Below, in pieces: positions 15,667 to 23,343 of a DNA stretch of 24,611 bases. The notes beneath the pieces were generated by a model. The model was not told the DNA's origin and ran no database searches. It was given only the letters and a program-made list of their open reading frames with translations. Every line of letters starts with the position of its first letter. Within the stretch, counting starts at the first letter, position 1. Origin of the DNA: Bacteroidales bacterium (lineage in GTDB: Bacteria > Bacteroidota > Bacteroidia > Bacteroidales > UBA932); contig JAFUQW010000130.1 in NCBI GenBank assembly GCA_017472115.1, positions 1 to 24,611 of the forward strand, given 5' to 3'. The position numbers and the translations under genes are program-made.

Positions 15667-17055
15667 ATGAGTATAGAAAACACTTCCGTTGAAAGAATCG
15701 ACAGCATTGTCAAGGCCCAGAAGGACTTTTTCCGTTCCGGGGCTACACTTGATGTCAGATTCCGCAAGGATATGCTCTGCAGATTCCGTTTTGCAATGGC
15801 CCAATGGGAAAAGAGGATATGTGACGCTCTCTGGACAGATCTTCACAAATCTTACGAAGAAGCTTATCTTACAGAGATAAGTATAGTCAACAATGAGATA
15901 ATGAATCACATTGAACACGTGAAGAAGTGGTCAGGAAAAAGAAAGGCATGCTCCCCTCTCAAGCTATTCCCTTCGCGCAGCTATATAGTGAAGGAACCTC
16001 TCGGAAACACATTGATTATTTCTCCGTGGAATTATCCGGTCCAGCTGCTGCTCAACCCTCTGGTCGGAGCCATCTCGGCAGGATGCACGGCGGTTCTGAA
16101 GCCGTCACCCTATGTTCCTAACGTATCCAAAGTCATCGAGGAGATGATCAAGGAGACATTCGATGAAAAATATGTCGCTGTAGTACAGGGAAACAGAGAA
16201 GTCAATTCAGCACTGCTTGACAAGAGATGGGACCTGATCTTCTTTACCGGAAGTCCGGCTCTTGCAAAGACTGTCATGGCATCAGCCGCGAAGAATCTGA
16301 CTCCTGTAATCCTGGAACTCGGTGGCAAGAGTCCTTGCATCATAGACAGGACTGCTGACATCAGGACTGCAGCAAGAAGGATTGCATGGGGAAAGACTCT
16401 GAACAGCGGACAGACATGCATTGCTCCTGACTATCTCCTCATTCATAAAGATGTAAAGGAAAGTTTCGTCAAGGCATTCGCCGAAGAAGTCCGCAGCCTG
16501 CATGGCGAGGACATCAAAGCCGACAGACACTATGTAAGGATGGTGAATGACAAGGCCTTCGAACGCGTCACCGGATATTTCAAGGACGGCAAGATCATTT
16601 ACGGTGGCCGCACAGATGCTGAAAGCCGCTTCATCGAGCCGACTCTGATAGAGGAAGTCGCACCCGACTCCCCTCTCATGACAGAGGAAATTTTCGGCCC
16701 GGTGTTCCCTGTAATCGCCATTGGTGACAACTTCAGGGAGAAGGTGATCGAATTCGTAAACTCCCGCGAAAAACCGCTGGCATTCTATTATTTCGGAAAG
16801 GAATCCGACGGCTGGGAAATCATACGGAGAACTTCTTCAGGAGGAGGATGCATCAATGATGTCATAATGCATATAGCTAACGAAAACGTTCCATTCGGAG
16901 GTGTCGGTAATTCCGGCATGGGACGATACCATTCGAAAGACAGTTTTGAAGCTTTCAGCCATACCCGCTCTATCGTCTGCACCGGCACATGGATCGATCT
17001 GCCGTTCCGTTATATGCCATACAAAATGTTTTCTCTCATCAAGAAAATATTATAA
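15667..17055 (+). CDS. Aldehyde dehydrogenase, ALDH3-like
   Basis: NAD(P)-dependent oxidation of an aldehyde to a carboxylic acid, 462 residues. Key residues: Asn122 in SPWNYP, Lys145 in LKPSP, the FTGSPALAK nucleotide loop (193-201), Glu217 in LELGGKSP, and catalytic Cys251 in NSGQTCIAP; EEIFGPVFPV follows. The C-terminal GGGCINDVIMHIANENVPFGG and GNSGMGRYHSKDSFEAFSH segments are characteristic of ALDH3/fatty aldehyde dehydrogenases. A hydrophobic/basic tail (FRYMPYKMFSLIKKIL) could associate with membrane. Starts 61 bp after the SDR stop with its own -7 box. Long-chain lipid aldehydes are an inferred substrate class. Confidence 0.9.
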   Translation: MSIENTSVERIDSIVKAQKDFFRSGATLDVRFRKDMLCRFRFAMAQWEKRICDALWTDLHKSYEEAYLTEISIVNNEIMNHIEHVKKWSGKRKACSPLKLFPSRSYIVKEPLGNTLIISPWNYPVQLLLNPLVGAISAGCTAVLKPSPYVPNVSKVIEEMIKETFDEKYVAVVQGNREVNSALLDKRWDLIFFTGSPALAKTVMASAAKNLTPVILELGGKSPCIIDRTADIRTAARRIAWGKTLNSGQTCIAPDYLLIHKDVKESFVKAFAEEVRSLHGEDIKADRHYVRMVNDKAFERVTGYFKDGKIIYGGRTDAESRFIEPTLIEEVAPDSPLMTEEIFGPVFPVIAIGDNFREKVIEFVNSREKPLAFYYFGKESDGWEIIRRTSSGGGCINDVIMHIANENVPFGGVGNSGMGRYHSKDSFEAFSHTRSIVCTGTWIDLPFRYMPYKMFSLIKKIL

Positions 17056-17184
17056 AATTTTTCCTCGAAAAATATTATTTGTTGAAATTGCTGTATTCTC
17101 ATCAATCTGTTATGGGTCTTTTCGGCCTGTTTCTCAAAACATATCATAACATTCCTGACGATATAAATTAAAACAGCCTCTAAG

Positions 17185-17208
17185 AAAAGTTTGACATGTC
17201 AAACTTTT
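17185..17208. repeat. Perfect 24-bp palindrome (possible operator)
   Basis: Half-site AAAAGTTTGACA (17185-17196) is followed directly by its exact reverse complement (17197-17208), with no loop. It abuts the terminator at 17209 and lies about 40 bp before the -7 box of the 88-residue gene. Loopless perfect symmetry suits a dimeric repressor site, though an unpaired hairpin role is also possible. Confidence 0.6.
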
Positions 17209-17238
17209 ATCCGCCCTCTGGACAAGGGCGGATTTTTG
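17209..17238 (+). terminator. Strong rho-independent terminator
   Basis: Perfect 9-bp stem ATCCGCCCT (17209-17217)/AGGGCGGAT (17225-17233), 7-nt loop, then TTTTTG. It is 154 bp past the ALDH stop and is the best terminator for that unit. The intervening 17056-17184 is A/T-rich with only a short weak hairpin and no gene seen. Confidence 0.85.
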
Positions 17239-17245
17239 TTTATGA

Positions 17246-17253
17246 TATATTTG
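17246..17253 (+). promoter_or_regulatory. -7 box (TATATTTG) for the 88-residue gene
   Basis: Exact TAnnTTTG match 22 bp before the ATG at 17276 and 8 bp after the terminator tail. The corresponding -33 region falls inside the terminator right arm and has no TTTG. Confidence 0.5.
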
Positions 17254-17275
17254 CCGGCAAATAAATGCAGAAACG

Positions 17276-17542
17276 ATGAAAAAAGCAGAAAAGCTTACCG
17301 ACATGTTGTTCAAAAGCAGAGAGAAGCTTTGCAGGATACTGATAGCGGAAAATGTCTTGAATGACAGAAATCTGACTGACAGAATAGATGAAGCATCAAT
17401 ATCCGTGACAGCCAAATGCATGCTGATTCTGAAACTTTCAGGTTTCAGCTGTGATGACATTTCCGTAATATTGGCGGCTTCTAAAGCCGGCACGGCCGTC
17501 ATTCTCGAAGATCTTGCCGGGAAATATCCGGATCTGTTGTAA
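17276..17542 (+). CDS. Orphan small protein with possible LuxR-like HTH
   Basis: An 88-residue cytoplasmic protein. The N-terminal half is a charged helix (MKKAEKLTDMLFKSREKLCRILIAENV). The C-terminal half (SVTAKCMLILKLSGFSCDDISVILAASKAG) resembles the LuxR/sigma-4 type helix-turn-helix seen at the C-termini of some Bacteroidota TPR regulators, where GFSxxxIaxiLxxS is typical. That similarity is by eye and uncertain. It is complete, with its own -7 box and a perfect palindrome upstream, and is convergent with the recombinase gene. Possible autoregulation or control of the recombinase is inference. Confidence 0.55.
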   Translation: MKKAEKLTDMLFKSREKLCRILIAENVLNDRNLTDRIDEASISVTAKCMLILKLSGFSCDDISVILAASKAGTAVILEDLAGKYPDLL

Positions 17543-17645
17543 TCCAGCTGAATACCACCCCGCAAAACATTTTTGTTATATAAGCGAACAAATTAGTTAA
17601 ATCAGCTTATTTTCTTTCGTTTACAACCGCATCACACTGCCTTTA

Positions 17646-18581
17646 TCATTTCAGTGAACGATACATCTGTTCTATGCATCGTTTCTTCTGGTCTATATCA
17701 GGATGCACATACAGATTCAGAGTCGTGCTGATATTGGAATGTCCAAGCAAGACACTCACTGTCTTATAGTCACACTTCCCCTCGATACACCTGGTGGCAA
17801 AACTATGTCTGAGTCCATGAAATTTGAGTGGAGGAATACCGATCTTCACCATCAGCTTCTTATAATAGTTACGATAAGTACGAGGTTCTGTAGGCTTGTC
17901 ACAGTTGGTCAGTACATAAAATGACGGATTGACTACCCTCACCAGTTGCTTTATAATCTTGCTAAGTTCTTTCGTCATGGGGACCTCCCTCATGGAATTG
18001 GCAGACTTAGGAGTATCTATGACAAGTTCCGTATGCCGCTTCCCTTCATCTACGAAATACACCCGTTGCAAAGTCTTGTCTATGGAAATGACTCCTCTTG
18101 TCACATCAAAATCCTTCCATTTCAGCGCACAAACCTCCCCTATCCTCAAGCCGGCACTCAGGCAGATATATACACCGAGATTTCTGAATGAGAAATTCTC
18201 TGAAAGATAATTCATGATACGCCTCTGATCGGCTCTGCACAGAACGGGGATATCGTTTCTTTCTCTTTCGGTCGGATAACGCACATCGATCTGTCTGAAA
18301 GGCATATATTCATATTTCGCTGCAAACTTCATCACCATCTTCAGAACGACCAACATGTCTTTCACTGTTTTTGTGCTTTTACCGTCATCCAATTTCCGGA
18401 ATACGAAATCCTGCACCCGGGATTCATCGATTTCTGTCAGATCTCCAAATGCAGGAACCAGATGATTGCATAAAATAAGGGAGTAAGCGGCAAATGTTGA
18501 TTTCTTGACATACTTTTTCTTTTCATTCTGCCATAATTCGGAAATTTCTTTGAATGTCCTTTTACTTTCCATTTCTGTCAT
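17646..18581 (-). CDS. Tyrosine recombinase / site-specific integrase
   Basis: DNA strand-exchange enzyme of 311 residues. An N-terminal SAM-like core-binding domain (about 8-95, FKEISELWQNEKKKYVKKST...) precedes the catalytic domain, with every active-site residue present: Arg146 (GLRIGEV), Lys192 (TPKSANS), His255 and Arg258 (HGLRH), His281 (LLGHSNISTT) and nucleophile Tyr291 (LNLYVHPD). Length and lack of an arm-binding domain suit a simple XerC/D-like or phase-variation recombinase rather than a large ICE integrase. No excisionase, transposition or conjugation gene accompanies it. Inverted repeats flanking a nearby promoter were sought and not found. An ATG at 18572 (Met4) is an alternative start. 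Confidence 0.9.
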   Translation of the reverse strand: MTEMESKRTFKEISELWQNEKKKYVKKSTFAAYSLILCNHLVPAFGDLTEIDESRVQDFVFRKLDDGKSTKTVKDMLVVLKMVMKFAAKYEYMPFRQIDVRYPTERERNDIPVLCRADQRRIMNYLSENFSFRNLGVYICLSAGLRIGEVCALKWKDFDVTRGVISIDKTLQRVYFVDEGKRHTELVIDTPKSANSMREVPMTKELSKIIKQLVRVVNPSFYVLTNCDKPTEPRTYRNYYKKLMVKIGIPPLKFHGLRHSFATRCIEGKCDYKTVSVLLGHSNISTTLNLYVHPDIDQKKRCIEQMYRSLK

Positions 18582-18608
18582 GATTTAGAAACTGTTTAAG
18601 TGATGTGT

Positions 18609-18647
18609 AAAAAAAATAAATGGCCGGATGTTCAACTCCGACCATTT
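18609..18647 (-). terminator. Strong terminator for the symporter gene
   Basis: On the minus strand an 11-bp stem (AAATGGTCGGA/TCCGGCCATTT, one G-U wobble) with an 8-nt loop is followed by ATTTTTTTT (18609-18617). It lies 33 bp beyond the symporter stop and 28 bp before the recombinase start, insulating the two genes. Confidence 0.85.
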
Positions 18648-18679
18648 TACCATATGAATCCTGCAACAACAGGATGGAA

Positions 18680-19840
18680 TCATTTCTTTCCCATGACTTT
18701 GTCAACTATGATGGCAATCGCTCCGTCTCCTGTCACATTACATGCCGTGCCGAAACTGTCCATGGCTATATAAAGAGCGATCATCAGCGCCTGAGCCTCC
18801 TGATCGAAACCGAGCATCGACTGCAACAATCCGAGAGACGCCATGATTGCTCCTCCGGGTACACCGGGCGCGGCAACCATCGTGATTCCGAGCATGCAGA
18901 TGAAACCCAAGAACATTCCGAAATCATACTCCATTCCCTGCATTATCATCAAGGCAAGAGCACAGGCGACTATCTTGAGTGTACTTCCTGACATGTGGAT
19001 CGTAGCACAAAGAGGCACTGTAAAGCCGGCGACATCAGATGAGACACCGTTTTTGCACGATTGTTCAAGAGTTACAGGGATCGTAGCTGCAGATGACTGG
19101 GTGCCGAGAGCCGTAAAGTAAGCCGGCATCATAGTCCACAGAAGCTTGAACGGATTCTTTCGTGCAAATCCACCGGCTATGGTGAACTGAAGAATAAGGA
19201 TTCCGATGTGAATGAGGAATATGATTCCTATGATCTTTATGAATACCGTAAGCACCGAGAAAACCTGACCTACATAAGTCATATTCAGGAATATGCCGAA
19301 GATATATAATGGAAGGAGCGGAATAACAGCAACTTTGATTGTCTTGACAACGATCTGCTCAAAATCTTTTGCGACATTCTTGAGATAGGTACTGTCAAGA
19401 GCCGCAATACCGAGCCCGAGAGTGAAGGCAAGCACAAGAGCGGTCATCACATTCATGAGAGGAGGGATATTGACAGTAAAGAATGGTAAGGGTTCTTCAG
19501 CAGAGGCTATCTCCTGCAATGAAGTTCCCGATGAAATCATGGAAGGAAAAAGAGAAGCACCTGTCAGATATGAAACCAATCCTGCGAATAATGTCGAACC
19601 ATAAGCGATCAGCACAGTAACAAGGAGCATCTTTCCGGCTCCCTTGCCGATGTCTCCGATTGCAGTAGTCACAAGACCGACTATGATCAGAGGAATGGCA
19701 AATCCCAAGAACTGGCTGAACACACTATTGAAAGTAAGGAAGAGCCTGACTGTCCAGGCCGGTGAGAACAAACCGAAACAAATTCCGAGAGCGATTGCGA
19801 TGATAATCTTGCCGAGAAGGCCGAACTTTAGTTTCTTCAT
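18680..19840 (-). CDS. Dicarboxylate/amino acid:cation symporter (DAACS family)
   Basis: Inner-membrane Na+- or H+-coupled uptake of acidic amino acids or C4-dicarboxylates, 386 residues. Features: N-terminal helices (KIIIAIALGICFGLF), the serine-rich re-entrant loop ALGTQSSAATIPVTLE (HP1), the TM7-like stretch GFTVPLCATIHMSGST, HP2 with VAAPGVPGGAIMASL, and TM8 with the ligand-binding pattern DSFGTACNVTGDGAIAIIVDK. Full-length for the family. Glutamate versus aspartate, dicarboxylate or serine/threonine cannot be told by eye. A lone gene with an upstream promoter and its own terminator. Confidence 0.9.
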   Translation of the reverse strand: MKKLKFGLLGKIIIAIALGICFGLFSPAWTVRLFLTFNSVFSQFLGFAIPLIIVGLVTTAIGDIGKGAGKMLLVTVLIAYGSTLFAGLVSYLTGASLFPSMISSGTSLQEIASAEEPLPFFTVNIPPLMNVMTALVLAFTLGLGIAALDSTYLKNVAKDFEQIVVKTIKVAVIPLLPLYIFGIFLNMTYVGQVFSVLTVFIKIIGIIFLIHIGILILQFTIAGGFARKNPFKLLWTMMPAYFTALGTQSSAATIPVTLEQSCKNGVSSDVAGFTVPLCATIHMSGSTLKIVACALALMIMQGMEYDFGMFLGFICMLGITMVAAPGVPGGAIMASLGLLQSMLGFDQEAQALMIALYIAMDSFGTACNVTGDGAIAIIVDKVMGKK

Positions 19841-19909
19841 GTCGATAATTATGGTTTAACAAAATTGTTATGACTAATAACTAACATGTTCTTCTTATTA
19901 TATATCAGC

Positions 19910-19958
19910 CAAATATAACAACTACTACATATTTTTACAGAAAAACATGACAAAGATA
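19910..19958 (-). promoter_or_regulatory. Candidate -7 boxes for the symporter gene
   Basis: Two exact minus-strand TAnnTTTG matches: TATATTTG at 19910-19917 and TATCTTTG at 19951-19958, 70 and 111 bp upstream of the ATG. Neither has an obvious -33 TTTG, so the used one is undecided. Confidence 0.4.
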
Positions 19959-19979
19959 GCAAATGAATAGAATTTTGCC

Positions 19980-19987
19980 TAAGTTTG
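19980..19987 (+). promoter_or_regulatory. -7 box (TAAGTTTG) for the threonine aldolase gene
   Basis: Exact TAnnTTTG match 21 bp before the ATG at 20009. It lies back-to-back with the outer symporter -7 box on the opposite strand (22 bp apart). Confidence 0.5.
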
Positions 19988-20008
19988 CACCCGCTAAAAT
20001 AACGGACC

Positions 20009-21043
20009 ATGATACAGTTTCAATGCGATTACAACGAAGGCGCACATCCCCGTATTCTAGAGCGCCTGATTCAGACCAATCTTGAGCAGACAGAAGGCTA
20101 TGGCAAAGACCATTATTGCGATGCTGCACGCAAAATCATCAGAGATGCATGCGGAAGAGCAGATGCAGACATTCATTTCCTTGTCGGAGGGACACAAACC
20201 AATGCGACAGTCATATCTTCTGTCCTGAAGCCATATCAGGGAGTGGTATGCGCTCATACCGGACATATAAACGTTCACGAAACCGGAGCAATCGAGCATG
20301 GGGGCCATAAAGTCCTTGCCATTCCTTCGGAAAACGGCAAGCTTGACGCGAATAATCTGCTCAAGTGCATTCAGGAGCATTACAGCGATGACGGACCTGA
20401 GCATATGGTTCAGCCCGGTATGGTATATATATCATTCTCCACTGAAACCGGAACAATCTATACGAAGGAAGAGCTCAGAGCCATCCGTAACATATGCAGC
20501 GAATACGATATTCCGCTTTTCATCGACGGCGCCCGCCTCGGCTACGGGCTCGTTTCCGAGGGCTGCGATGTGACTTTGAAAGACATTGCTGATATCGCAG
20601 ATGTCTTCTATATAGGAGGGACAAAGCAAGGTGCATTGTTCGGTGAGGCAGTCGTGATTACAAACGACCTGATCAAAAAGGATTTCCGATACTGCCTCAA
20701 GCAGAACGGAGGATTGCTCGCCAAAGGAAGGCTATTAGGAATCCAGTTCCTGACTCTCTTTGAAGACGATCTTTATTTCAGGCTCTCGGAACATGCGGTG
20801 TCCCTTGCGCTGAAGATAAGGGACGCATTCAAGGCCAAAGGATTCCCTTTCATTGCGGAAAGTCCGTCAAACCAGCAATTCCCTATCCTTCCGGACTGCG
20901 CTCTTGAAAAATTAAGAAAGGATTTTCTCTTCTCCATATGGCAGAAGGTCGATGAGAGTCATACGGCAGTGCGTTTCTGCACCAGTTGGGCTACAAGGCC
21001 TGAAGCTGTGGACAAACTGCTGAAGACAATAGAGTCTTTATAA
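20009..21043 (+). CDS. ltaE: L-threonine aldolase (beta-eliminating lyase family, PLP)
   Basis: Cleaves L-threonine/allo-threonine to glycine and acetaldehyde using pyridoxal phosphate; cytoplasmic. 344 residues, the usual length. PLP-binding Lys206 in YIGGTKQGAL; Asp173 and Arg176 in FIDGARLGYG; His86 in HTGHINVHETGA stacks on the cofactor in the family; GGTQTN (60-65) binds phosphate. Low-specificity aldolase is the most likely activity, but the family also includes tryptophanase-like lyases. Monocistronic between its own -7 box and a strong hairpin. Confidence 0.85.
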   Translation: MIQFQCDYNEGAHPRILERLIQTNLEQTEGYGKDHYCDAARKIIRDACGRADADIHFLVGGTQTNATVISSVLKPYQGVVCAHTGHINVHETGAIEHGGHKVLAIPSENGKLDANNLLKCIQEHYSDDGPEHMVQPGMVYISFSTETGTIYTKEELRAIRNICSEYDIPLFIDGARLGYGLVSEGCDVTLKDIADIADVFYIGGTKQGALFGEAVVITNDLIKKDFRYCLKQNGGLLAKGRLLGIQFLTLFEDDLYFRLSEHAVSLALKIRDAFKAKGFPFIAESPSNQQFPILPDCALEKLRKDFLFSIWQKVDESHTAVRFCTSWATRPEAVDKLLKTIESL

Positions 21044-21044
21044 A

Positions 21045-21081
21045 AATAACCCCCGGAAGTGCCGGACTTCCGGGGGTTATT
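21045..21081. terminator. Bidirectional terminator between ltaE and the peroxidase gene
   Basis: Perfect 16-bp stem (arms 21045-21060 and 21066-21081, cores CCCCCGGAAGT and ACTTCCGGGGG) with a 5-nt loop. It begins 1 bp after the ltaE stop and lies 16 bp past the peroxidase stop on the other strand. The T-run is better on the minus strand (ATTTTTA). Confidence 0.88.
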
Positions 21082-21097
21082 GATATCATTCTGTTTC

Positions 21098-22480
21098 TTA
21101 TCTTGAGTTCGCATTGGTCAGAGGCTTTCCCTGAAATTCTCCTGTAAGGGTATTGAGGAAGGAAGTGATCCGGTCAACCTCGTTTTGGGTCAGTTCCACT
21201 CCACTCTGATAAAGTCCCATGTCACGTACGGCATCTTCAAGGGTAAGCCTTGTACCGTCATGATAATACGGCCATGTATGCTCGATGTTCCTGAGTCCGG
21301 GCACTTTGAAGCGGTGACGGTCACGCTCTATACCTGTCTCCTTGAAGCGTCCGTTGTCCTCCACTGTAAGTTCCATCCCTCTTTCCTCGAAATAATGTCT
21401 GCGAAGTCCCATGATTTCGTATGAAAGACCTCCGAGATTAGGACCGGCATGACATGTGGCGCAATCATACTTCTTGAAAAGTTCATATCCCTCAAGTTCG
21501 TCTGCAGTCAATGCAGAATCATCTCCACGCAGCCATTTGTCGAAGCGGGAGTCTGGAGTGATGAGGGTGCGCTCGAATTCCTCAATAGCATCCGTTATGT
21601 TGGCTTCGGTCAGACCGTCAGGATAAACTTTCCTGAACTCGGAAGCGAACTTCCTGTCCTTCTCGAGCTTGGCGATGATCTCATCGAATGATGCAGAAGC
21701 CATTTCTATAGGATTGAGAGGCGGACCTGCCGCCTGATCTGCAAGTGTCTTTGCACGGCCGTCCCAGAACTGGACGAAATTATAGACAGCATTATAGACT
21801 GTTGGAGCATTCACACCTCCGAGCTGTCCCCCTACTCCCTCGGAATACTGCTTGTTATCGACTCCTGCAGTCTCAAGAGCATGGCAGGACGCGCATGAAA
21901 CGGTGTTGTCAACCGAAAGACGAGTGTCATGGAAAAGCGCGAAACCCAAAGCTACCTTTGCTGGATCCGTCTCAAGACTGCTGTCAATCGGACGGACCGG
22001 CTCAGCAGCACGCTCACCCTCAAGTCCGTCATCATAAATCGCCATACGCTCCTTTGCGACCCAGTCAAGGACGATCTCCCTCTTTGCCTTTGTAAGCGAA
22101 CTTCCCCAATGCATGAGATAATACTTCGGCATCGGCATCCTGTCATCAAGCACGACTTTCTCCACTTTGGCAAGATCCACAGGATTCATATCCTCATCGA
22201 TCTTGATAGCGTTCATCATGGCGGTCATGTCGAACGCACGATAGCCGGAGTCAACATCCTTCATCACTATCTTGCCGGCCACCGGCAATTTCGCATAAAA
22301 AGGAAGTTTCGGATCCGCACTATGGCAACTCAGACAGCCTCCATCCTCAAAAATGGCATAAACCTGCTCATTCAGAGGAAGTTCAGATGAAGGAACACGG
22401 TTGACGGCCCTATAGACCACCACCGCAGCAGCTGCCGCAACCAGCAGCACAACTGCACACAATCTGACAAGTTTCTTCAT
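21098..22480 (-). CDS. Tri-haem cytochrome c peroxidase (MauG/CcpA type)
   Basis: Periplasmic, membrane-anchored peroxidase that reduces H2O2 with electrons from the quinol/cytochrome chain; 460 residues. An N-terminal signal-anchor (LVRLCAVVLLVAAAAAVVVY) is followed by a Haem_bd-like domain with CLSCH (49-53) and MPMPKYYLMHW. The peroxidase proper has CASCH (196-200) and CATCH (340-344), NAPTVYN, FWDGRA and PPLNPIEM with Met260 a possible axial ligand. Classical CcpA has only two haems and about 330 residues, so the third is an added electron-entry domain, a layout I recall from Bacteroidota. It has its own near-consensus promoter and follows the haem-attachment genes by 62 bp. Confidence 0.9.
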   Translation of the reverse strand: MKKLVRLCAVVLLVAAAAAVVVYRAVNRVPSSELPLNEQVYAIFEDGGCLSCHSADPKLPFYAKLPVAGKIVMKDVDSGYRAFDMTAMMNAIKIDEDMNPVDLAKVEKVVLDDRMPMPKYYLMHWGSSLTKAKREIVLDWVAKERMAIYDDGLEGERAAEPVRPIDSSLETDPAKVALGFALFHDTRLSVDNTVSCASCHALETAGVDNKQYSEGVGGQLGGVNAPTVYNAVYNFVQFWDGRAKTLADQAAGPPLNPIEMASASFDEIIAKLEKDRKFASEFRKVYPDGLTEANITDAIEEFERTLITPDSRFDKWLRGDDSALTADELEGYELFKKYDCATCHAGPNLGGLSYEIMGLRRHYFEERGMELTVEDNGRFKETGIERDRHRFKVPGLRNIEHTWPYYHDGTRLTLEDAVRDMGLYQSGVELTQNEVDRITSFLNTLTGEFQGKPLTNANSR

Positions 22481-22509
22481 AAAGTTCCGATTTTATTTAC
22501 ATATCTCCA

Positions 22510-22541
22510 CAAATATAGCAGAATTTACGATAAGATGCAAC
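22510..22541 (-). promoter_or_regulatory. Promoter for the tri-haem peroxidase gene
   Basis: On the minus strand GTTG (22538-22541), a 20-bp spacer, then TATATTTG (22510-22517), about 30 bp before the ATG. The -7 box is exact; -33 is a one-base variant of TTTG. Confidence 0.55.
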
Positions 22542-22542
22542 A

Positions 22543-23343
22543 TCATCGGTTATATACATGCACGCTGTCCTGAGCTGTTGGGAGATAATTCACTCCCCAC
22601 CAGCACATCTGAAGACAGGCGAATGAAAATATCAGCAGCACGCACAAAGCCCTTCTCGAACCTTTTCCCAGAAGTCTCAGATGAATGTAGCCGACATAAC
22701 ACAGCCATGTCAGGAGCGCCCAGGTCTCCTTTGGGTCCCAGTTCCAGTAATGCCCCCATGCGTCCTTTGCCCATATCGCACCGGAGAGCATACCGAACGT
22801 CAGGAATGCCGTGCCTATATATATCAGTGTGTCAGCAGCCTTCAATACATCGTTTTTTTCAGAAAAAAGTCCGACACAGGCAAGAAGGAAGGCGCAACCT
22901 AGGAGAGAATATGAAAACATATAGACAGTCACATGAGGAATGAACCACGGGCTCTGCAAGGCAGGCATGAGATTCTGGTCATGTATTTCCGGTTTGAATA
23001 TGTTTATCATCACAAAAACAGTTGCAAGAACGGTGGAAAATGAGAGAATCCATCTGTAACGCCACCTCAGATATGTAAAAAGTCCGGAAATGAGGGCAAA
23101 GAACGAATACCACAGACGCGTCTCGCCCATAGTCCTCAGCGGAGGTCTCTCAAGACTCACCCAAAGACCGCATATGAATATGGCAAGCACCGCGACGGCA
23201 GCCGACGAAAAGGCTGTGGCGATTATCCGCGAACAAGAAGCCCTGCGCATCGAAGGGGCGTCAAAGATTGCCGCAACCGCACCGGCAGCGGAGAGGAGGA
23301 CTGAAAGAAGTCCGAACCATAAGAAATCGTTCCAGGTCAGCAT
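22543..23343 (-). CDS. ccsA: Cytochrome c biogenesis protein CcsA/ResC-like
   Basis: Haem-handling half of the System II cytochrome c synthetase, which presents haem at the periplasmic face for attachment to CXXCH. 266 residues with about eight membrane helices. The tryptophan-rich WWD motif WGHYWNWDPKETWALLTW (196-213) is intact. His137 (IPHVTVYMFSY) and His262 near the C-terminus are positioned like the conserved histidines flanking WWD. The start overlaps the ResB-like stop by 7 bp, so the two are translationally coupled. The client in this window is the tri-haem peroxidase. Confidence 0.92.
   Translation of the reverse strand: MLTWNDFLWFGLLSVLLSAAGAVAAIFDAPSMRRASCSRIIATAFSSAAVAVLAIFICGLWVSLERPPLRTMGETRLWYSFFALISGLFTYLRWRYRWILSFSTVLATVFVMINIFKPEIHDQNLMPALQSPWFIPHVTVYMFSYSLLGCAFLLACVGLFSEKNDVLKAADTLIYIGTAFLTFGMLSGAIWAKDAWGHYWNWDPKETWALLTWLCYVGYIHLRLLGKGSRRALCVLLIFSFACLQMCWWGVNYLPTAQDSVHVYNR

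Noticed and set aside
17046..17082. A/T-rich hairpin just after the ALDH gene
   Set aside because: The stem (ATTTTTC/GAAAAAT) is short and pure A/T apart from one pair; the GC-rich hairpin at 17209 is the credible terminator.
17191..17196. TTGACA in the palindrome as an E. coli-type -35 element
   Set aside because: Bacteroidota sigma factors use TTTG/TAnnTTTG, and no TATAAT follows at 17 bp; the symmetry explains the match.
17543..18679. Invertible promoter or attachment site flanking the recombinase
   Set aside because: Both flanks were read for inverted or direct repeats. Only a 6-bp match (ATAAGC/GCTTAT near 17580-17610) was found, too short to call.
19857..19870. Short inverted repeat TAACAA-AA-TTGTTA before the symporter
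   Set aside because: A 6-bp A/T-rich arm is expected often in such intergenic DNA; not distinctive enough for an operator call.
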